Source of the DNA: an uncultured Agathobaculum sp.
GTDB lineage: Bacteria > Bacillota > Clostridia > Oscillospirales > Butyricicoccaceae
NCBI GenBank assembly: GCA_934504345.1
Contig: CAKSVR010000002.1
Span: 40,024 to 104,023, forward strand
Length of the DNA: 64,000 nucleotides
Direction: 5' to 3'
Position 1 is the stretch's first letter. Every line of letters starts with the position of its first letter. The notes below the pieces were generated by a model. It was not told the origin of the DNA, made no database searches, and saw only the letters and a program-made list of their open reading frames with translations. Both the position numbers and the translations under genes were made by a program. This document shows, piece by piece, positions 1-9,051 of the stretch.

Positions 1-2813
1 CGGACAAGGCTACCCTCCCCGGCGACACCCAGATCACCGTTGCACCCAAGCCGGGCTACGCTGTGGCAGAGAATGCCAAGTATCAGGTAAACGGCAAGGA
101 AGTTGATTTCACCGACTTGGATAAGGGCGAGTATACGTTCTCCCTCACCGAAAACACCACGATTCAGCTCGAAACCACCCGTTCCGCTTATGCGGTAAAC
201 GCATCCGTTGATGCAGATGAACACGGTACGGTTTCCGTTCTGGTCGATGGCAGTGCACCGGAGGATGCTGAGAAAATCCCCGGCAACAGCAAGGTTGAGA
301 TCAAGGCCCACGCAAACCGCGGCTGGAAGTTCCTCAAGTGGGTCGATGCCGATGGCAAGGACATCCATGACAAGGCCAACAGCACCGGCGGCGTTTACAC
401 CATTGATGAGCTCGACAGCGCACTGACCATCAAGGCCGTATTTGAAGCAAACGACAAATATACGGCAACTGCCAACGTTTCTCCGGCAAACCGCGGCAAG
501 ATGCAGTACACCCTGTACGACATTTACGGCGATGAAGTAGAAACCAAGGACGTACCCGAAAACGGTGTTGACATCTACAAGGGCGAGCAGATCCTGTTCA
601 CCGTTGTGCCGAACAAGGGCTCTTCGGTAGAAAAGTGGTTCGAAAACGGCACGAGCTATCCAAAAGCCTACGGCAAGAACAACCCGAGCGGCAAACTGAC
701 CGCCGAGGGCAATATTACCGCTACGGCACAGCTCCAGTCGGCAGCACAGTATCAGGTTTACTATGATACCAACAACATCACTGCCACAGCAGACAACCAG
801 AGCTTTGAAACCGGCAAATCGCTTGATAACCAGTCCGAGCTGACCTTTACCGCCAGCGTTCCGGATGACCAGATGGTCGATCACTGGACTATCACCAACG
901 GCAACTTCACGCAGACGGAAAATGACGCAGCTGTCACCAAGGACGGCGTTGCTTTCGTCGATCCGGTATTCCCCTACACGCTGGACGGCAACAAGAGCTT
1001 CCGCGTACACTTCGCCGAGCTGTCCACCAAAACTGTTTCCATCAAATCGAACGAGGCCGGTTCCGGTGCAGTCACATACACCACGCCTATCCAGCCGAAT
1101 ACGCCGGGTTCGCTGACCGAGGTCCGCACAAACGGCACGGTCAAGCTGACCCTGACTCCGACCGCTCCGACCTATGTCGGCACCGCAGACGAAGTCAAGT
1201 CCCGCCTTGAGAAGCAGCTGGAAAACAAGGTTTCTGTTGTGGAAGTGACCGCAAACGAAACCAACACTTCGTTTGACGTAATCCTCCGCCGCGTAACCGA
1301 TGCGATCGAAATCGACCCGTCCGCCCTGTTCGACAAGACCTACACGACAACGGCGGCTGCCGCCGAAAACGGCACTGTTACCGCACCGACCACGCGCTTC
1401 AAGGCCGGTGAAACCGTAACGCTGACCGTCAAGCCGGACAACGGCTACCAGCTCAAGACCCTGACGCTCACTCCGGCAGATGCCAAGCTGAACGAAACGG
1501 TTTCCAAAAACACCTTGACCTACACGTTCACCATGCCCGCATCCGATGTTACGGCGGCTGCGACCTTCGAGAAGCAGCCGAGCAGCAGCGGCGGCGGCGC
1601 TGGTGGCGGCGGCGGTGCAGGCGGCGCAGTTACTCCGTCGAAGGATGCAAACACCATCACCGCATCGGACGGCACCAAGTACACCGTTTCCGTAACCGTC
1701 AAGGACGGCACGGCTGCCGTTACCGCCGACAGCTCCAAGCTGACCGGCGCATCCGGCAAGGATTCCCTGTCGCTGACACTGACCGGCGACAAGACCGTAC
1801 ACACTGTAACCTTCACCGGCAGCATGGTATCCGCAATGGCCGGTGCGAAGAACGGCGCAGAGCTCATCCTGCCGACCGGCACGATCACGCTCGACCGCGA
1901 CACGCTGACCACGCTCGCCTCTGCCGCAAAGGCTGACGACACGATCGCCATTTCGGTCAAGAGCACGGAAAGCTCCGCACTGAATGATGCACAGCGCAAG
2001 CTGCTGCCCAAGAACGGCACGTTGCTCGATGCTGCGGCCTACATTCAGACCAAAAACGGCACGCAGTCCCGCGTTCACGAGCTGAACGGCAAGGCACTTG
2101 TTTCCATCCCCTACACGCTGAAGCAGAACGAAACCGCCGCTCATCTGGTCGCTTACTACCTCGCAGAGAACGGCTCGTTCGAGAAGCTGGCCGTCACCTA
2201 TGACGCAAAGACCGGCATGGCTTCGTTCTACACCTCGCATTTCTCGGATTTCGTTGTCACCCACGAGTACAGCAGCGACTTCACTGACGTTGCCCTCGAC
2301 AAGTGGTTCTACAACGAGGTCAACACCGCACTGGCCAACGGCTGGTTCAAGGGCACCTCGGACACCACGTTCAGCCCGAACACCGGCATGACCCGTGCAA
2401 TGCTCGTGCAGGTGCTCTACCGCATGAGCGGCAATACGGCATCGGCGAACGCACAGTTCTCCGACGTAGCCGCAGGCAAGTGGTACGCCGAGGCCATCGC
2501 GTGGGCTTCCGCAAACGGCATCGTTACCGGCTATTCGGACGGTACGTTCAAGCCCGATGCGCTCGTTACCCGCCAGCAGCTGGCCGCGATCCTGTATCGC
2601 TATGATGCATTTACCGGCCACACACCGACCAGCAGCACCACGCTGGATGCGTTCACGGATGCGGCTTCGGTCGAGTCGTGGGCAGCCGATGCGATGCGCT
2701 GGGCGAACGGCACCGGTCTGGTAACGGGTGTCACCCCGACGACACTGGTTCCGAACGGCACCGCTACCCGTGCACAGGTCGCTGTTATCCTGAGCCGCTA
2801 CACCGGCAAATAA
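1..2813 (+). CDS. S-layer homology (SLH) domain surface protein, 5' partial
   Basis: The reading frame is open from the first complete codon at position 3, so the gene begins before the window. About 936 residues are visible. Most of the protein is repeated beta-rich modules of the InlB B-repeat type, marked by recurring G-W-x-F/L-x-W and 'VTAxFE' signatures, for example GWKFLKWVD and YTATANVSPANRGKM. A poly-Ser/Gly linker near 1585-1630 is followed by a further extracellular-type domain. Three SLH domains close the C-terminus, each starting F-[ST]-D and ending in an LYR/LSRY-like motif (about 2280-2430, 2455-2610, 2655-2800). SLH domains bind pyruvylated secondary cell-wall polymer, so the protein is probably anchored outside the cell wall. 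The outer modules may act in adhesion; no enzyme domain was recognised. A hairpin terminator follows the stop codon. Confidence 0.9.
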   Translation, partial: DKATLPGDTQITVAPKPGYAVAENAKYQVNGKEVDFTDLDKGEYTFSLTENTTIQLETTRSAYAVNASVDADEHGTVSVLVDGSAPEDAEKIPGNSKVEIKAHANRGWKFLKWVDADGKDIHDKANSTGGVYTIDELDSALTIKAVFEANDKYTATANVSPANRGKMQYTLYDIYGDEVETKDVPENGVDIYKGEQILFTVVPNKGSSVEKWFENGTSYPKAYGKNNPSGKLTAEGNITATAQLQSAAQYQVYYDTNNITATADNQSFETGKSLDNQSELTFTASVPDDQMVDHWTITNGNFTQTENDAAVTKDGVAFVDPVFPYTLDGNKSFRVHFAELSTKTVSIKSNEAGSGAVTYTTPIQPNTPGSLTEVRTNGTVKLTLTPTAPTYVGTADEVKSRLEKQLENKVSVVEVTANETNTSFDVILRRVTDAIEIDPSALFDKTYTTTAAAAENGTVTAPTTRFKAGETVTLTVKPDNGYQLKTLTLTPADAKLNETVSKNTLTYTFTMPASDVTAAATFEKQPSSSGGGAGGGGGAGGAVTPSKDANTITASDGTKYTVSVTVKDGTAAVTADSSKLTGASGKDSLSLTLTGDKTVHTVTFTGSMVSAMAGAKNGAELILPTGTITLDRDTLTTLASAAKADDTIAISVKSTESSALNDAQRKLLPKNGTLLDAAAYIQTKNGTQSRVHELNGKALVSIPYTLKQNETAAHLVAYYLAENGSFEKLAVTYDAKTGMASFYTSHFSDFVVTHEYSSDFTDVALDKWFYNEVNTALANGWFKGTSDTTFSPNTGMTRAMLVQVLYRMSGNTASANAQFSDVAAGKWYAEAIAWASANGIVTGYSDGTFKPDALVTRQQLAAILYRYDAFTGHTPTSSTTLDAFTDAASVESWAADAMRWANGTGLVTGVTPTTLVPNGTATRAQVAVILSRYTGK

Positions 2814-2826
2814 TCCAAAACAGCAA

Positions 2827-2857
2827 AAGGCGCCTCTCCCAAATGGAGAGGCGCCTT
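2827..2857 (+). terminator. Terminator hairpin after the SLH gene
   Basis: A 13-bp perfect stem (AAGGCGCCTCTCC with GGAGAGGCGCCTT) around a short loop lies 14 bp after the SLH stop codon. The T-run is weak. Confidence 0.7.
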
Positions 2858-2907
2858 CAGTTTGTCGAAAAAGGTCACCAATCGGTGGCCTTTTTCAACA
2901 AGCTGAA
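2856..2907. repeat. Long imperfect palindrome between convergent genes
   Basis: Two 24-nt arms (2856-2879 and 2884-2907) pair with few mismatches around a 4-nt loop. The left arm begins with a CAGTTTGTCGAAAAAG-like string that also starts the dispersed 3'-UTR element near 10.6 and 31.1 kb. A third hairpin (2906-2915 with 2924-2933) follows directly. The role may be termination or mRNA 3'-end protection. Confidence 0.6.
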
Positions 2908-2960
2908 CCGCTGTATCAATCGGTACAGCGGTTTTCCGGCACAAATTATTCGGTTTTCAG

Positions 2961-2991
2961 AAAAACCCCCGCCGTATCGCATACGGCGGGG
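2961..2991 (-). terminator. Terminator of the sugar/inositol ABC operon
   Basis: Read on the minus strand, an 11-bp GC-rich stem (2967-2977 with 2981-2991, loop of 3) is followed by TTTTT (2961-2965). It lies just past the stop codon of the isomerase gene. Confidence 0.85.
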
Positions 2992-3007
2992 ATTTGCATT
3001 TGTGAAA

Positions 3008-3946
3008 TTACTGGCTGATGGTCTGGCGCAGTGCGTCAATCGAGGTATGAACGCCTGCATCAACGGTCATGGTCAGGTCCTCCATCTCGAGCGAAACATC
3101 GCCGTCGTAGCCCATCATGTGGCAGACAGAGAAGAACTCCTTCCACCACTGGAGGTCCTTGCCGCAGCCGACTGCAACGTAGTTCCATACGCGGTCAGCG
3201 GACTCGGTAACAGGACGGGGCTCGAGCAGACCGTCTACGTCGGCCAGACCGCGCTCGATGCGGGCATCCTTGCCGTGAACGTGGAAGATGCAGCCCTTGA
3301 GCGCGCGTGCCGCCGCGATCGGGTCAGCACCCAGAACCATCATGTGGGACGGGTCGAGGTTGATACCGAGCATCGGGTCGGTTGCCTCGCGCAGCTTGAG
3401 CAGCGTGGAAGCCGACCATACCATGGTGCCCGGGAACTCCTCGATAGCGATGTGCTCGATGCCGCACTTCTTGCAGTGTGCAATGAACTCATTCCAGAAC
3501 TCAATCGTCACCTTCCACTGGTACTCGTAAGCCGGAGCCATGAAATCCGGCCACGAAACGGTAGAGGTGATCCAGTTCGGGGTGGTGTCGGTCTCGCTGC
3601 CGGCCGGCAGACCGGCCATGGCTACGATCTTCTTAACGCCCAGCAGACCTGCCAGCGCAGCGCAGTCGTACATGGACTTCTTGTACTCTTCGCCGGTCTT
3701 GGACGGCCAGAGCGGGTTGCAGGATGTATTCAGTGCGGAAATGCGCATGCCGCGCTTCTCGAGCTCAGCCATAAATTCCTTGCGCTTGTTCTCGTCCGCG
3801 AGCAACTCAGCGGTGTTGCAGTGCTTGCGGGCGCCCCAGCCACCGGCAGTCATCTCAACGGCATCGATGCCGAGCGATTTTACCTTATCGAGCATATCCG
3901 TGTAGGACAGATCAGCAAAAACGTCAGTGCAGATTGCGAGTTTCAT
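3008..3946 (-). CDS. Sugar phosphate isomerase/epimerase (AP endonuclease 2-like TIM barrel)
   Basis: The product is 312 aa. The start MKLAICTD was chosen because an AGGAGG sits 6 nt upstream; the longer open frame has no such site. The sequence fits the xylose isomerase-like TIM-barrel family used in inositol and sugar catabolism. Likely metal-ligand motifs are IEEFPG, DPSHM and HVHGKD. Members isomerise or dehydrate keto-sugars or inosose derivatives in the cytoplasm, but the exact substrate cannot be read from sequence. It is the last gene of a five-gene minus operon (ATPase, permease, binding protein, dehydrogenase, isomerase), separated from the dehydrogenase by about 110 bp that includes a small hairpin. 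The inositol genes nearby make an inosose or related substrate plausible. Confidence 0.8.
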   Translation of the reverse strand: MKLAICTDVFADLSYTDMLDKVKSLGIDAVEMTAGGWGARKHCNTAELLADENKRKEFMAELEKRGMRISALNTSCNPLWPSKTGEEYKKSMYDCAALAGLLGVKKIVAMAGLPAGSETDTTPNWITSTVSWPDFMAPAYEYQWKVTIEFWNEFIAHCKKCGIEHIAIEEFPGTMVWSASTLLKLREATDPMLGINLDPSHMMVLGADPIAAARALKGCIFHVHGKDARIERGLADVDGLLEPRPVTESADRVWNYVAVGCGKDLQWWKEFFSVCHMMGYDGDVSLEMEDLTMTVDAGVHTSIDALRQTISQ

Positions 3947-4059
3947 ATCATTACCTCCTGAAATGAGCAGCGGGTGCGCGGATTGCCGCACACCCGCCGA
4001 AGAAAAAAGAGAGAAGTTAGGGTCTAAGTGAAAATATCAAGGCGACCAAGTAATCAGAG

Positions 4060-5070
4060 TTACTTCTTGTAGAAATCCGGCATCTCGTCGTAAACGACCG
4101 GCTGGATGGTCTGGGTTTCGCGTGCCTTGGAAGCCGCAGCAGCCGCTACCTGACAGCAGTAGCCATCCCATGCGGTCGGACCGTCAACATAGCCCGCCTT
4201 GGAAGCGTTGATCCAGGTCTGAATCTCGGCGTTGTACGCATCTGCGAAGCGCTGGAAGCAATCCGTGTACATTGCCTGACCGGTGGTTGCATTGGAGTTT
4301 ACCGAGATGTAATTCGGCTTGGGCATGTTAAGAACAGCACCGTCACATATGATCTCGCACTTGATGTCATAATCGTTCTTGTTGTTTACAAAGGACTCCA
4401 CATCGATGCGAACGCCGGACTTGGTGGTCAAAATCATAATCTGCGGGTCGTGCAGATCCTTCGGGCCGTTGTTGGTGGACTTGCCGTAGCGAACCTCAGC
4501 GGTAGCGTAGTCCTCGCCGAGCAGCCAGCGCAGAACGTCAATTTCGTGAACCATCGAGTTCTCGACTGCCATCGAGTTATCCCAGTCATCCGGAACGGAC
4601 GGGTTGCGGTGTGCACAGTGCAGCAGGAGTGCCTCGCCGTACTTTCCGCTGTCAACGGCTGCCTTGAGCTGCTTGTAGCCCTCGTCGTAGCGGCGCATGA
4701 AGCCAACCTGAACCAGCTTCTTGCCGGCCTTCATCTCGGCCTCCACGATGCGCTTGCACGCATCGGCCTTGGGAGCCAGCGGCTTCTCGCAGAACACATA
4801 CTTGCCTGCCGCGATGGAGGCCAGAACGTACTCCTCGTGATACGGGTCAGCGGTGGTGCACATTACTGCATCGATCTCCGGGTCGCTGATCATATCCAGC
4901 GGGTTCTCATACCCCTTGATGCCGTATTTCTCGGCAACCGAAAGACCAAATGCGCCTGCCGGATCTGCACAAGCAACAACTTTTCCGCCCTGTAAGGTGT
5001 TGTTGATGCGCTCGATATGGGTGCGGCCGATGCCGCCGGTGCCTACAAGACCAATCTTCAAAGTTTCCAT
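4060..5070 (-). CDS. Gfo/Idh/MocA-family NAD(P)-dependent oxidoreductase
   Basis: The product is 336 aa. The start METLKIGLVG follows AAGGAG at a normal distance; upstream in-frame codons lack one. The N-terminal Rossmann motif is GLVGTGGIGRTH, the family EKP motif appears as FCEKPLAP (about residue 95), and a later motif is MVHEIDVLRWLLG, which carries the His of the active site. The family oxidises inositols and pyranoses to ketones using NAD. It lies between the lipoprotein gene and the isomerase gene of the same operon, so it probably oxidises the transported compound; myo- or scyllo-inositol is a fair guess. A hairpin at about 5101-5126 lies between it and the binding-protein gene and may set the relative mRNA level. 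Confidence 0.87.
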   Translation of the reverse strand: METLKIGLVGTGGIGRTHIERINNTLQGGKVVACADPAGAFGLSVAEKYGIKGYENPLDMISDPEIDAVMCTTADPYHEEYVLASIAAGKYVFCEKPLAPKADACKRIVEAEMKAGKKLVQVGFMRRYDEGYKQLKAAVDSGKYGEALLLHCAHRNPSVPDDWDNSMAVENSMVHEIDVLRWLLGEDYATAEVRYGKSTNNGPKDLHDPQIMILTTKSGVRIDVESFVNNKNDYDIKCEIICDGAVLNMPKPNYISVNSNATTGQAMYTDCFQRFADAYNAEIQTWINASKAGYVDGPTAWDGYCCQVAAAAASKARETQTIQPVVYDEMPDFYKK

Positions 5071-5165
5071 AGTATATTCTCCTTTATGCCGCTTGTCTTT
5101 CTCCCTGCGGGACTGCCCGCAGGGAGAAAAAGTGATATGCATTAGATGTGGTTTAAGTGAGTGAT

Positions 5166-6158
5166 TTACTTCTGGTAATCAGCAACGTTGTCCTTGGTGA
5201 TGGACTGGAACGGAACGATGACTTCCTTGTCCGGGGTTTCGCCGTTCTTCAGCTTCTCGAGGACTTCGTGGGTAGCCTTGGCCTGACCGGCTGCATCCTG
5301 CAGAACGGTCTGGCACATATAGCCGTCAGCAACAGCCTGAATGCCGTCGTCGGAGCCGTCAACACCGGTGATGAGGATCTCGCCGGCATTGGTCAGCAGG
5401 CCGGCGCCCTTGAGGGACTCCACAGCGCCCAGCGCCATCTGGTCGTTTGCACATACGATCGCATCGAAATCAGCCTTGCCGCCCGAAGTGTAGGTCTGGA
5501 TCCATGCATCGCAGATACGCATTGCTTCGTCCTTAACGTAGTCGCCGTCCTGATCGGCCAGAATGGTGATGTCGGAGCGGCCAGCCTCTTCCAGAGCATC
5601 CTTGAAGCCCTGACGGCGGTCAGCGGAGTGCTGGAGGCCAGCGGTGCCTGCCAGATACAGTACCTTGGCGCCCTGCGGCAGATGCTCTGCCATGTACTCG
5701 CCCTGCATATGTCCGGAATCGTAGTTCTCCGAACCTACGAACGTGAAGTCGCCGGAGTTCGCCTTGATGCCGAGGCAGATGACCGGAGTGCCCTTGCTGT
5801 TCGCGGCAGAGATAGCCGGAGCGATAGCATCCGAGTCAGCCGGTACGAGGATGAGCGCGTCAACGCCCTTTGCAAGGAATGCGTTGGTCTGGTCGATCTG
5901 CTTCTGGTTGTCGTTGTTGCCGTCGGAGAACGATACGGAGTAGCCGGTGCCCTCGAGTTCGGTAGTCAGTGCGCTCTCACGCGCCATGCAGAATACGTCG
6001 GTATCGGCAAGGTTTACATAGCCGATGTTCATGCCGTCGCCGCTTGCGGAGTCGCCGCCGCTGCTGCTGCCGCCGGTCGCACAGCCGGTGAGTGCCAGTG
6101 CCGAAAATGCCATTACCATAGTCATAGCGCCGATGCGTTTCCAGATTTTCATAATCAT
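5166..6158 (-). CDS. Sugar ABC transporter substrate-binding lipoprotein (RbsB/IbpA-like)
   Basis: The product is 330 aa. A signal peptide ends in a lipobox (ALTGC, Cys26), so the mature protein is a membrane-anchored lipoprotein. It has the two-lobed periplasmic-binding-protein type 1 fold: N-lobe motif MNIGYVNLADTD, a hinge-proximal VDALILVPADSD, and C-lobe motifs VCANDQMALGA and ITGVDGSDDG. This family binds ribose, galactose, inositol and similar sugars. Two ATG codons (6158 and 6152) sit behind the same ribosome site, so the start could be two codons later. The gene follows the permease after about 90 bp that contain an inverted repeat, a layout often seen where the binding protein is made in excess. 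Confidence 0.9.
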   Translation of the reverse strand: MIMKIWKRIGAMTMVMAFSALALTGCATGGSSSGGDSASGDGMNIGYVNLADTDVFCMARESALTTELEGTGYSVSFSDGNNDNQKQIDQTNAFLAKGVDALILVPADSDAIAPAISAANSKGTPVICLGIKANSGDFTFVGSENYDSGHMQGEYMAEHLPQGAKVLYLAGTAGLQHSADRRQGFKDALEEAGRSDITILADQDGDYVKDEAMRICDAWIQTYTSGGKADFDAIVCANDQMALGAVESLKGAGLLTNAGEILITGVDGSDDGIQAVADGYMCQTVLQDAAGQAKATHEVLEKLKNGETPDKEVIVPFQSITKDNVADYQK

Positions 6159-6248
6159 TTTCTCCTTTTTGTTTCTCGTTTCTTCTTCTCTTTACCAACC
6201 CGAGCGGAAGCGGTGCTCCCGCTCGAGATTGCATACAACTGAAATGGT

Positions 6249-7220
6249 TTAGCGTGCCTTCTTTGCGGAGTTCTTGGTCACTACGTCGATGATAACCGCG
6301 CCTACGATGATAACGCCCTTGACGATCTTCTGGATGTTGGAGTCAACGCCCATCAGGGTCTGTACGTTATTGATGATACCAACGATGACTGCGCCGACCA
6401 GCGTACCGCCGAGGGTACCGGAACCGCCGGACATCGAGGTGCCGCCTACGATAACAGCCGTGATAGCATCCATCTCATAGGAGAGGCCTGCGCCCGGAAC
6501 ACCGGAGTTCAGACGGCCCATCAGAAGCAGGCTGCCTACGCCGACCAGTGCGCCGTCAAGCAGGTATGCCTTAAAGGTTACAGCCTTCGGGCTGATACCG
6601 GAAGCCTCAGCTGCCTTGGAGTTGCCGCCTACCGCATAGATGTAGCGGCCGTACGGAGTCTTGTTAAGGATGACCCACATGATGCCGAAGCAGATGAGCA
6701 GGATGATAACGGCCATCGGGATCGGGCCTACATAGCCCTGACCCATAAAGGTGAAGCCGCTCGAAATGCCGGAGATGGTGTTGCCCTTGGTGACGAGTAC
6801 CGCACCGCCGCGGGCCGCTTCGGTGAGTGCGAGTGTCATAATGAATGCCGGAATGCTGAACTTTGTGATGATGAAGCCGGTGACTGCACCGAGTATAACG
6901 CCGATAACGAGTGCGACTGCGATAGCGGCCCATACGGAACCGGTGGCTACGTCAACCATGCAGGCGATACAGCCTATGAACGCGATCTCCGAGCCATACG
7001 CGATGTTGATGTGGCCCAGAATGATGATGAACGTTGCACCAAAGCCGAGAACTGTCGTGCAGGCGATCGCCAGCAGGATGCTCTTGAGGTTATAGGTGCT
7101 CATAAAGCCCGGTACAAAAAGTGCCGCTGCCACGAAAATTACAACAAAGATCAGCGCGATACCATACTTGCCATAGAATTGGCCAAAATTGAACTTCTTC
7201 TTCTCTGCCTGCTTGCTCAT
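6249..7220 (-). CDS. Sugar ABC transporter permease (RbsC-like)
   Basis: The product is 323 aa with a short basic cytoplasmic N-terminus and about ten hydrophobic segments. The motif near the C-terminus (VIVGGTSMSGGSGTLGGTL) is the ATPase-coupling loop typical of RbsC/XylH/YtfT permeases. Its start overlaps the stop codon of the ATPase gene by 4 bp (ATGA), which points to translational coupling. Together with the ATPase and the lipoprotein it forms a complete CUT2-family importer. Confidence 0.92.
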   Translation of the reverse strand: MSKQAEKKKFNFGQFYGKYGIALIFVVIFVAAALFVPGFMSTYNLKSILLAIACTTVLGFGATFIIILGHINIAYGSEIAFIGCIACMVDVATGSVWAAIAVALVIGVILGAVTGFIITKFSIPAFIMTLALTEAARGGAVLVTKGNTISGISSGFTFMGQGYVGPIPMAVIILLICFGIMWVILNKTPYGRYIYAVGGNSKAAEASGISPKAVTFKAYLLDGALVGVGSLLLMGRLNSGVPGAGLSYEMDAITAVIVGGTSMSGGSGTLGGTLVGAVIVGIINNVQTLMGVDSNIQKIVKGVIIVGAVIIDVVTKNSAKKAR

Positions 7221-8731
7221 TGTTTTCCTACTCCCCTCGTCGCCAGTTTCATAATGCTTTCCTGTGTTGCTTCCGAACGATCCAGAATACCCTGAACGAT
7301 ACCCTCCTGCATAACAACGACGCGGTCGCTCATGCCGAGGACCTCGGGCAGCTCGGAGGAGATCATGATGATGCCCATACCCTGACGGGCAAATTCGGTC
7401 ATCAGCTTGTGGATCTCGGACTTCGCGCCAACGTCGATGCCGCGGGTCGGCTCGTCGAGGATCATGACCTTAACATCGCCTACCAGCCACTTGGCCAGTA
7501 CGACCTTCTGCTGGTTGCCGCCGGAGAGCGTGCCTGCTTCCACATCCTCGTTTGCGATCTTGATCTGAAGCAGCTCACGCATCTTTTCAACGTCCTTGCT
7601 GATCTTCCTGTCGTCGATCAGACCCTTGGTATATTTCTTCAGGTTTACCAGCGATACATTGTGGTGGATGCTGCGGCCGAGCACCAGACCGTAGGTGCGG
7701 CGATCCTCGTTTACCATTGCGATGCCGTGGTTGATGGCATCACGGGTGTTCTTGATATGTACTTCCCTGCCGTTCAGATAAACCGAACCGGAGGAGATGG
7801 GATCCAGACCAAAGATGGCACGCATGACCTCGCTTCGGCCTGCGCCTACCAGACCGGCAAAGCCGAGGATCTCGCCTGCGCGGAGCTGGAAGTTGATGCC
7901 ACGGAAGCGGCCGCCGTCGGCCTTTTCCTGTGTCAGATCCTTTACCTCAAAGATCACATCACCGATCGGCACCGTGGTGTCCTTGGGGAATACGTTGGTA
8001 ATCTCGCGGCCGACCATGCGGGCGACCAGCTTATCCGGGTTGTAATCGGTTGCCGGGCCGGTTTCGATCCACTGGCCGTCGCGGATGATGGTGATGTCGT
8101 CCGCGATGCGGAAGATCTCGTCCATCTTGTGGGTGATGTACAAAATCGCTACGCCCTGTTCCCGGAGGGAGAAGATCTGCTTGAACAATACATTGATCTC
8201 CTCGTCACCGATGGCCGAGGACGGCTCATCCATGATGATGACCGATGCATTGCACGAGATTGCCTTTGCGATCTCGACCAGCTGGTGGCCTGCGATGGAC
8301 AGCTCGTACATCTTCTGATTTGCCTTGTACGGCATATCCAGCTTGTCGAGCAGCTCCTGCGTGTCCTTCTGCATCTTGCCGAAGTCTACAAACCTGCCCT
8401 TTCTCGGCTCGCGGCCCAGCCAGATGTTCTCTGCGATGGTCATTTCGAGCACCGGATTGAGCTCCTGATAGATCATTGCGATGCCCATTTTGAGGGTATC
8501 CTGCACGGTATGAGGACCGATCTTCTCTCCCTTATAGAACATCTCGCCCTCATCGGCAACGTAAGTACCGTTGATGATCTTCATCAGCGTGGATTTACCT
8601 GCGCCGTTCTCGCCGCAGATAACGTGCACCTTGCCGGGCCGAACCTGCAATTTAACGCCGTCCAGCGCACGCACGCCGGGAAATACCTTTACAATATCCC
8701 GCATTTCCAGTACATACTCTGGATTTGCCAT
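7217..8731 (-). CDS. Sugar ABC transporter ATP-binding protein (RbsA/MglA-like, two ABC domains)
   Basis: The product is 504 aa, the normal length for the duplicated CUT2 ATPase. Domain 1 has Walker A GENGAGKST (about 40-48), a signature that diverges from LSGGQ (ELSIAGHQ), and Walker B VIIMDEPSSA. Domain 2 has a degenerate Walker A (GLVGAGRSEV) but a good signature LSGGNQQKV and Walker B VMILDEPTRGID, the usual asymmetry of this family. It is the first gene of the importer operon and lies about 210 bp downstream of two operator-like motifs. Myo-inositol is the likeliest substrate given the neighbouring inositol genes, but ribose or another sugar cannot be excluded. Confidence 0.93.
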   Translation of the reverse strand: MANPEYVLEMRDIVKVFPGVRALDGVKLQVRPGKVHVICGENGAGKSTLMKIINGTYVADEGEMFYKGEKIGPHTVQDTLKMGIAMIYQELNPVLEMTIAENIWLGREPRKGRFVDFGKMQKDTQELLDKLDMPYKANQKMYELSIAGHQLVEIAKAISCNASVIIMDEPSSAIGDEEINVLFKQIFSLREQGVAILYITHKMDEIFRIADDITIIRDGQWIETGPATDYNPDKLVARMVGREITNVFPKDTTVPIGDVIFEVKDLTQEKADGGRFRGINFQLRAGEILGFAGLVGAGRSEVMRAIFGLDPISSGSVYLNGREVHIKNTRDAINHGIAMVNEDRRTYGLVLGRSIHHNVSLVNLKKYTKGLIDDRKISKDVEKMRELLQIKIANEDVEAGTLSGGNQQKVVLAKWLVGDVKVMILDEPTRGIDVGAKSEIHKLMTEFARQGMGIIMISSELPEVLGMSDRVVVMQEGIVQGILDRSEATQESIMKLATRGVGKQ

Positions 8732-8941
8732 GCTGCTTCCTCCTTTTTTCTTCGGAAGTCATCTTCACAGCCGTTGCATACTGTCTGAGCAGTCTTTTTG
8801 TCGGCATACTGCGTTGTTTTTCCTTGCAATCCGTCAGGATTGCTGCGAAAAAAACGCCTTGTCTGCTAACAAAAATCCATGCCATCCAGCATACCTCAGC
8901 TATGAAGATAACTTCCTACTTTTCTTCTCTTTGCGCGAATT

Positions 8942-8998
8942 ACGAGCTCGTGCTCGTTCTTCTCTAAAAAAATATTTCGGGAACGAGCTCGTGCTCGT
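8942..8998. promoter_or_regulatory. Two copies of a 16-bp operator-like motif upstream of the ABC operon
   Basis: ACGAGCTCGTGCTCGT occurs at 8942-8957 and 8983-8998, 41 bp apart (about four helical turns). The motif has dyad symmetry (ACGAGC...GCTCGT). Three more copies precede the adjacent LacI-family gene. The pair lies between that gene and the ABC operon, where a LacI-type repressor would act on the operon. The remaining 8732-8941 is the untranslated leader of the ATPase gene; I see no other feature in it. Confidence 0.7.
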
Positions 8999-9006
8999 AA
9001 CCCTGT

Positions 9007-9042
9007 AAAAAAATATTTGCTTTCTAAGGCAAATATTTTTTT
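9007..9042. terminator. AT-rich bidirectional terminator after the LacI-family gene
   Basis: A 14-bp perfect inverted repeat (AAAAAAATATTTGC with GCAAATATTTTTTT) lies 10 bp past the regulator stop codon and ends in a T-run on both strands. Confidence 0.75.
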
Positions 9043-9051
9043 GCAACTGAT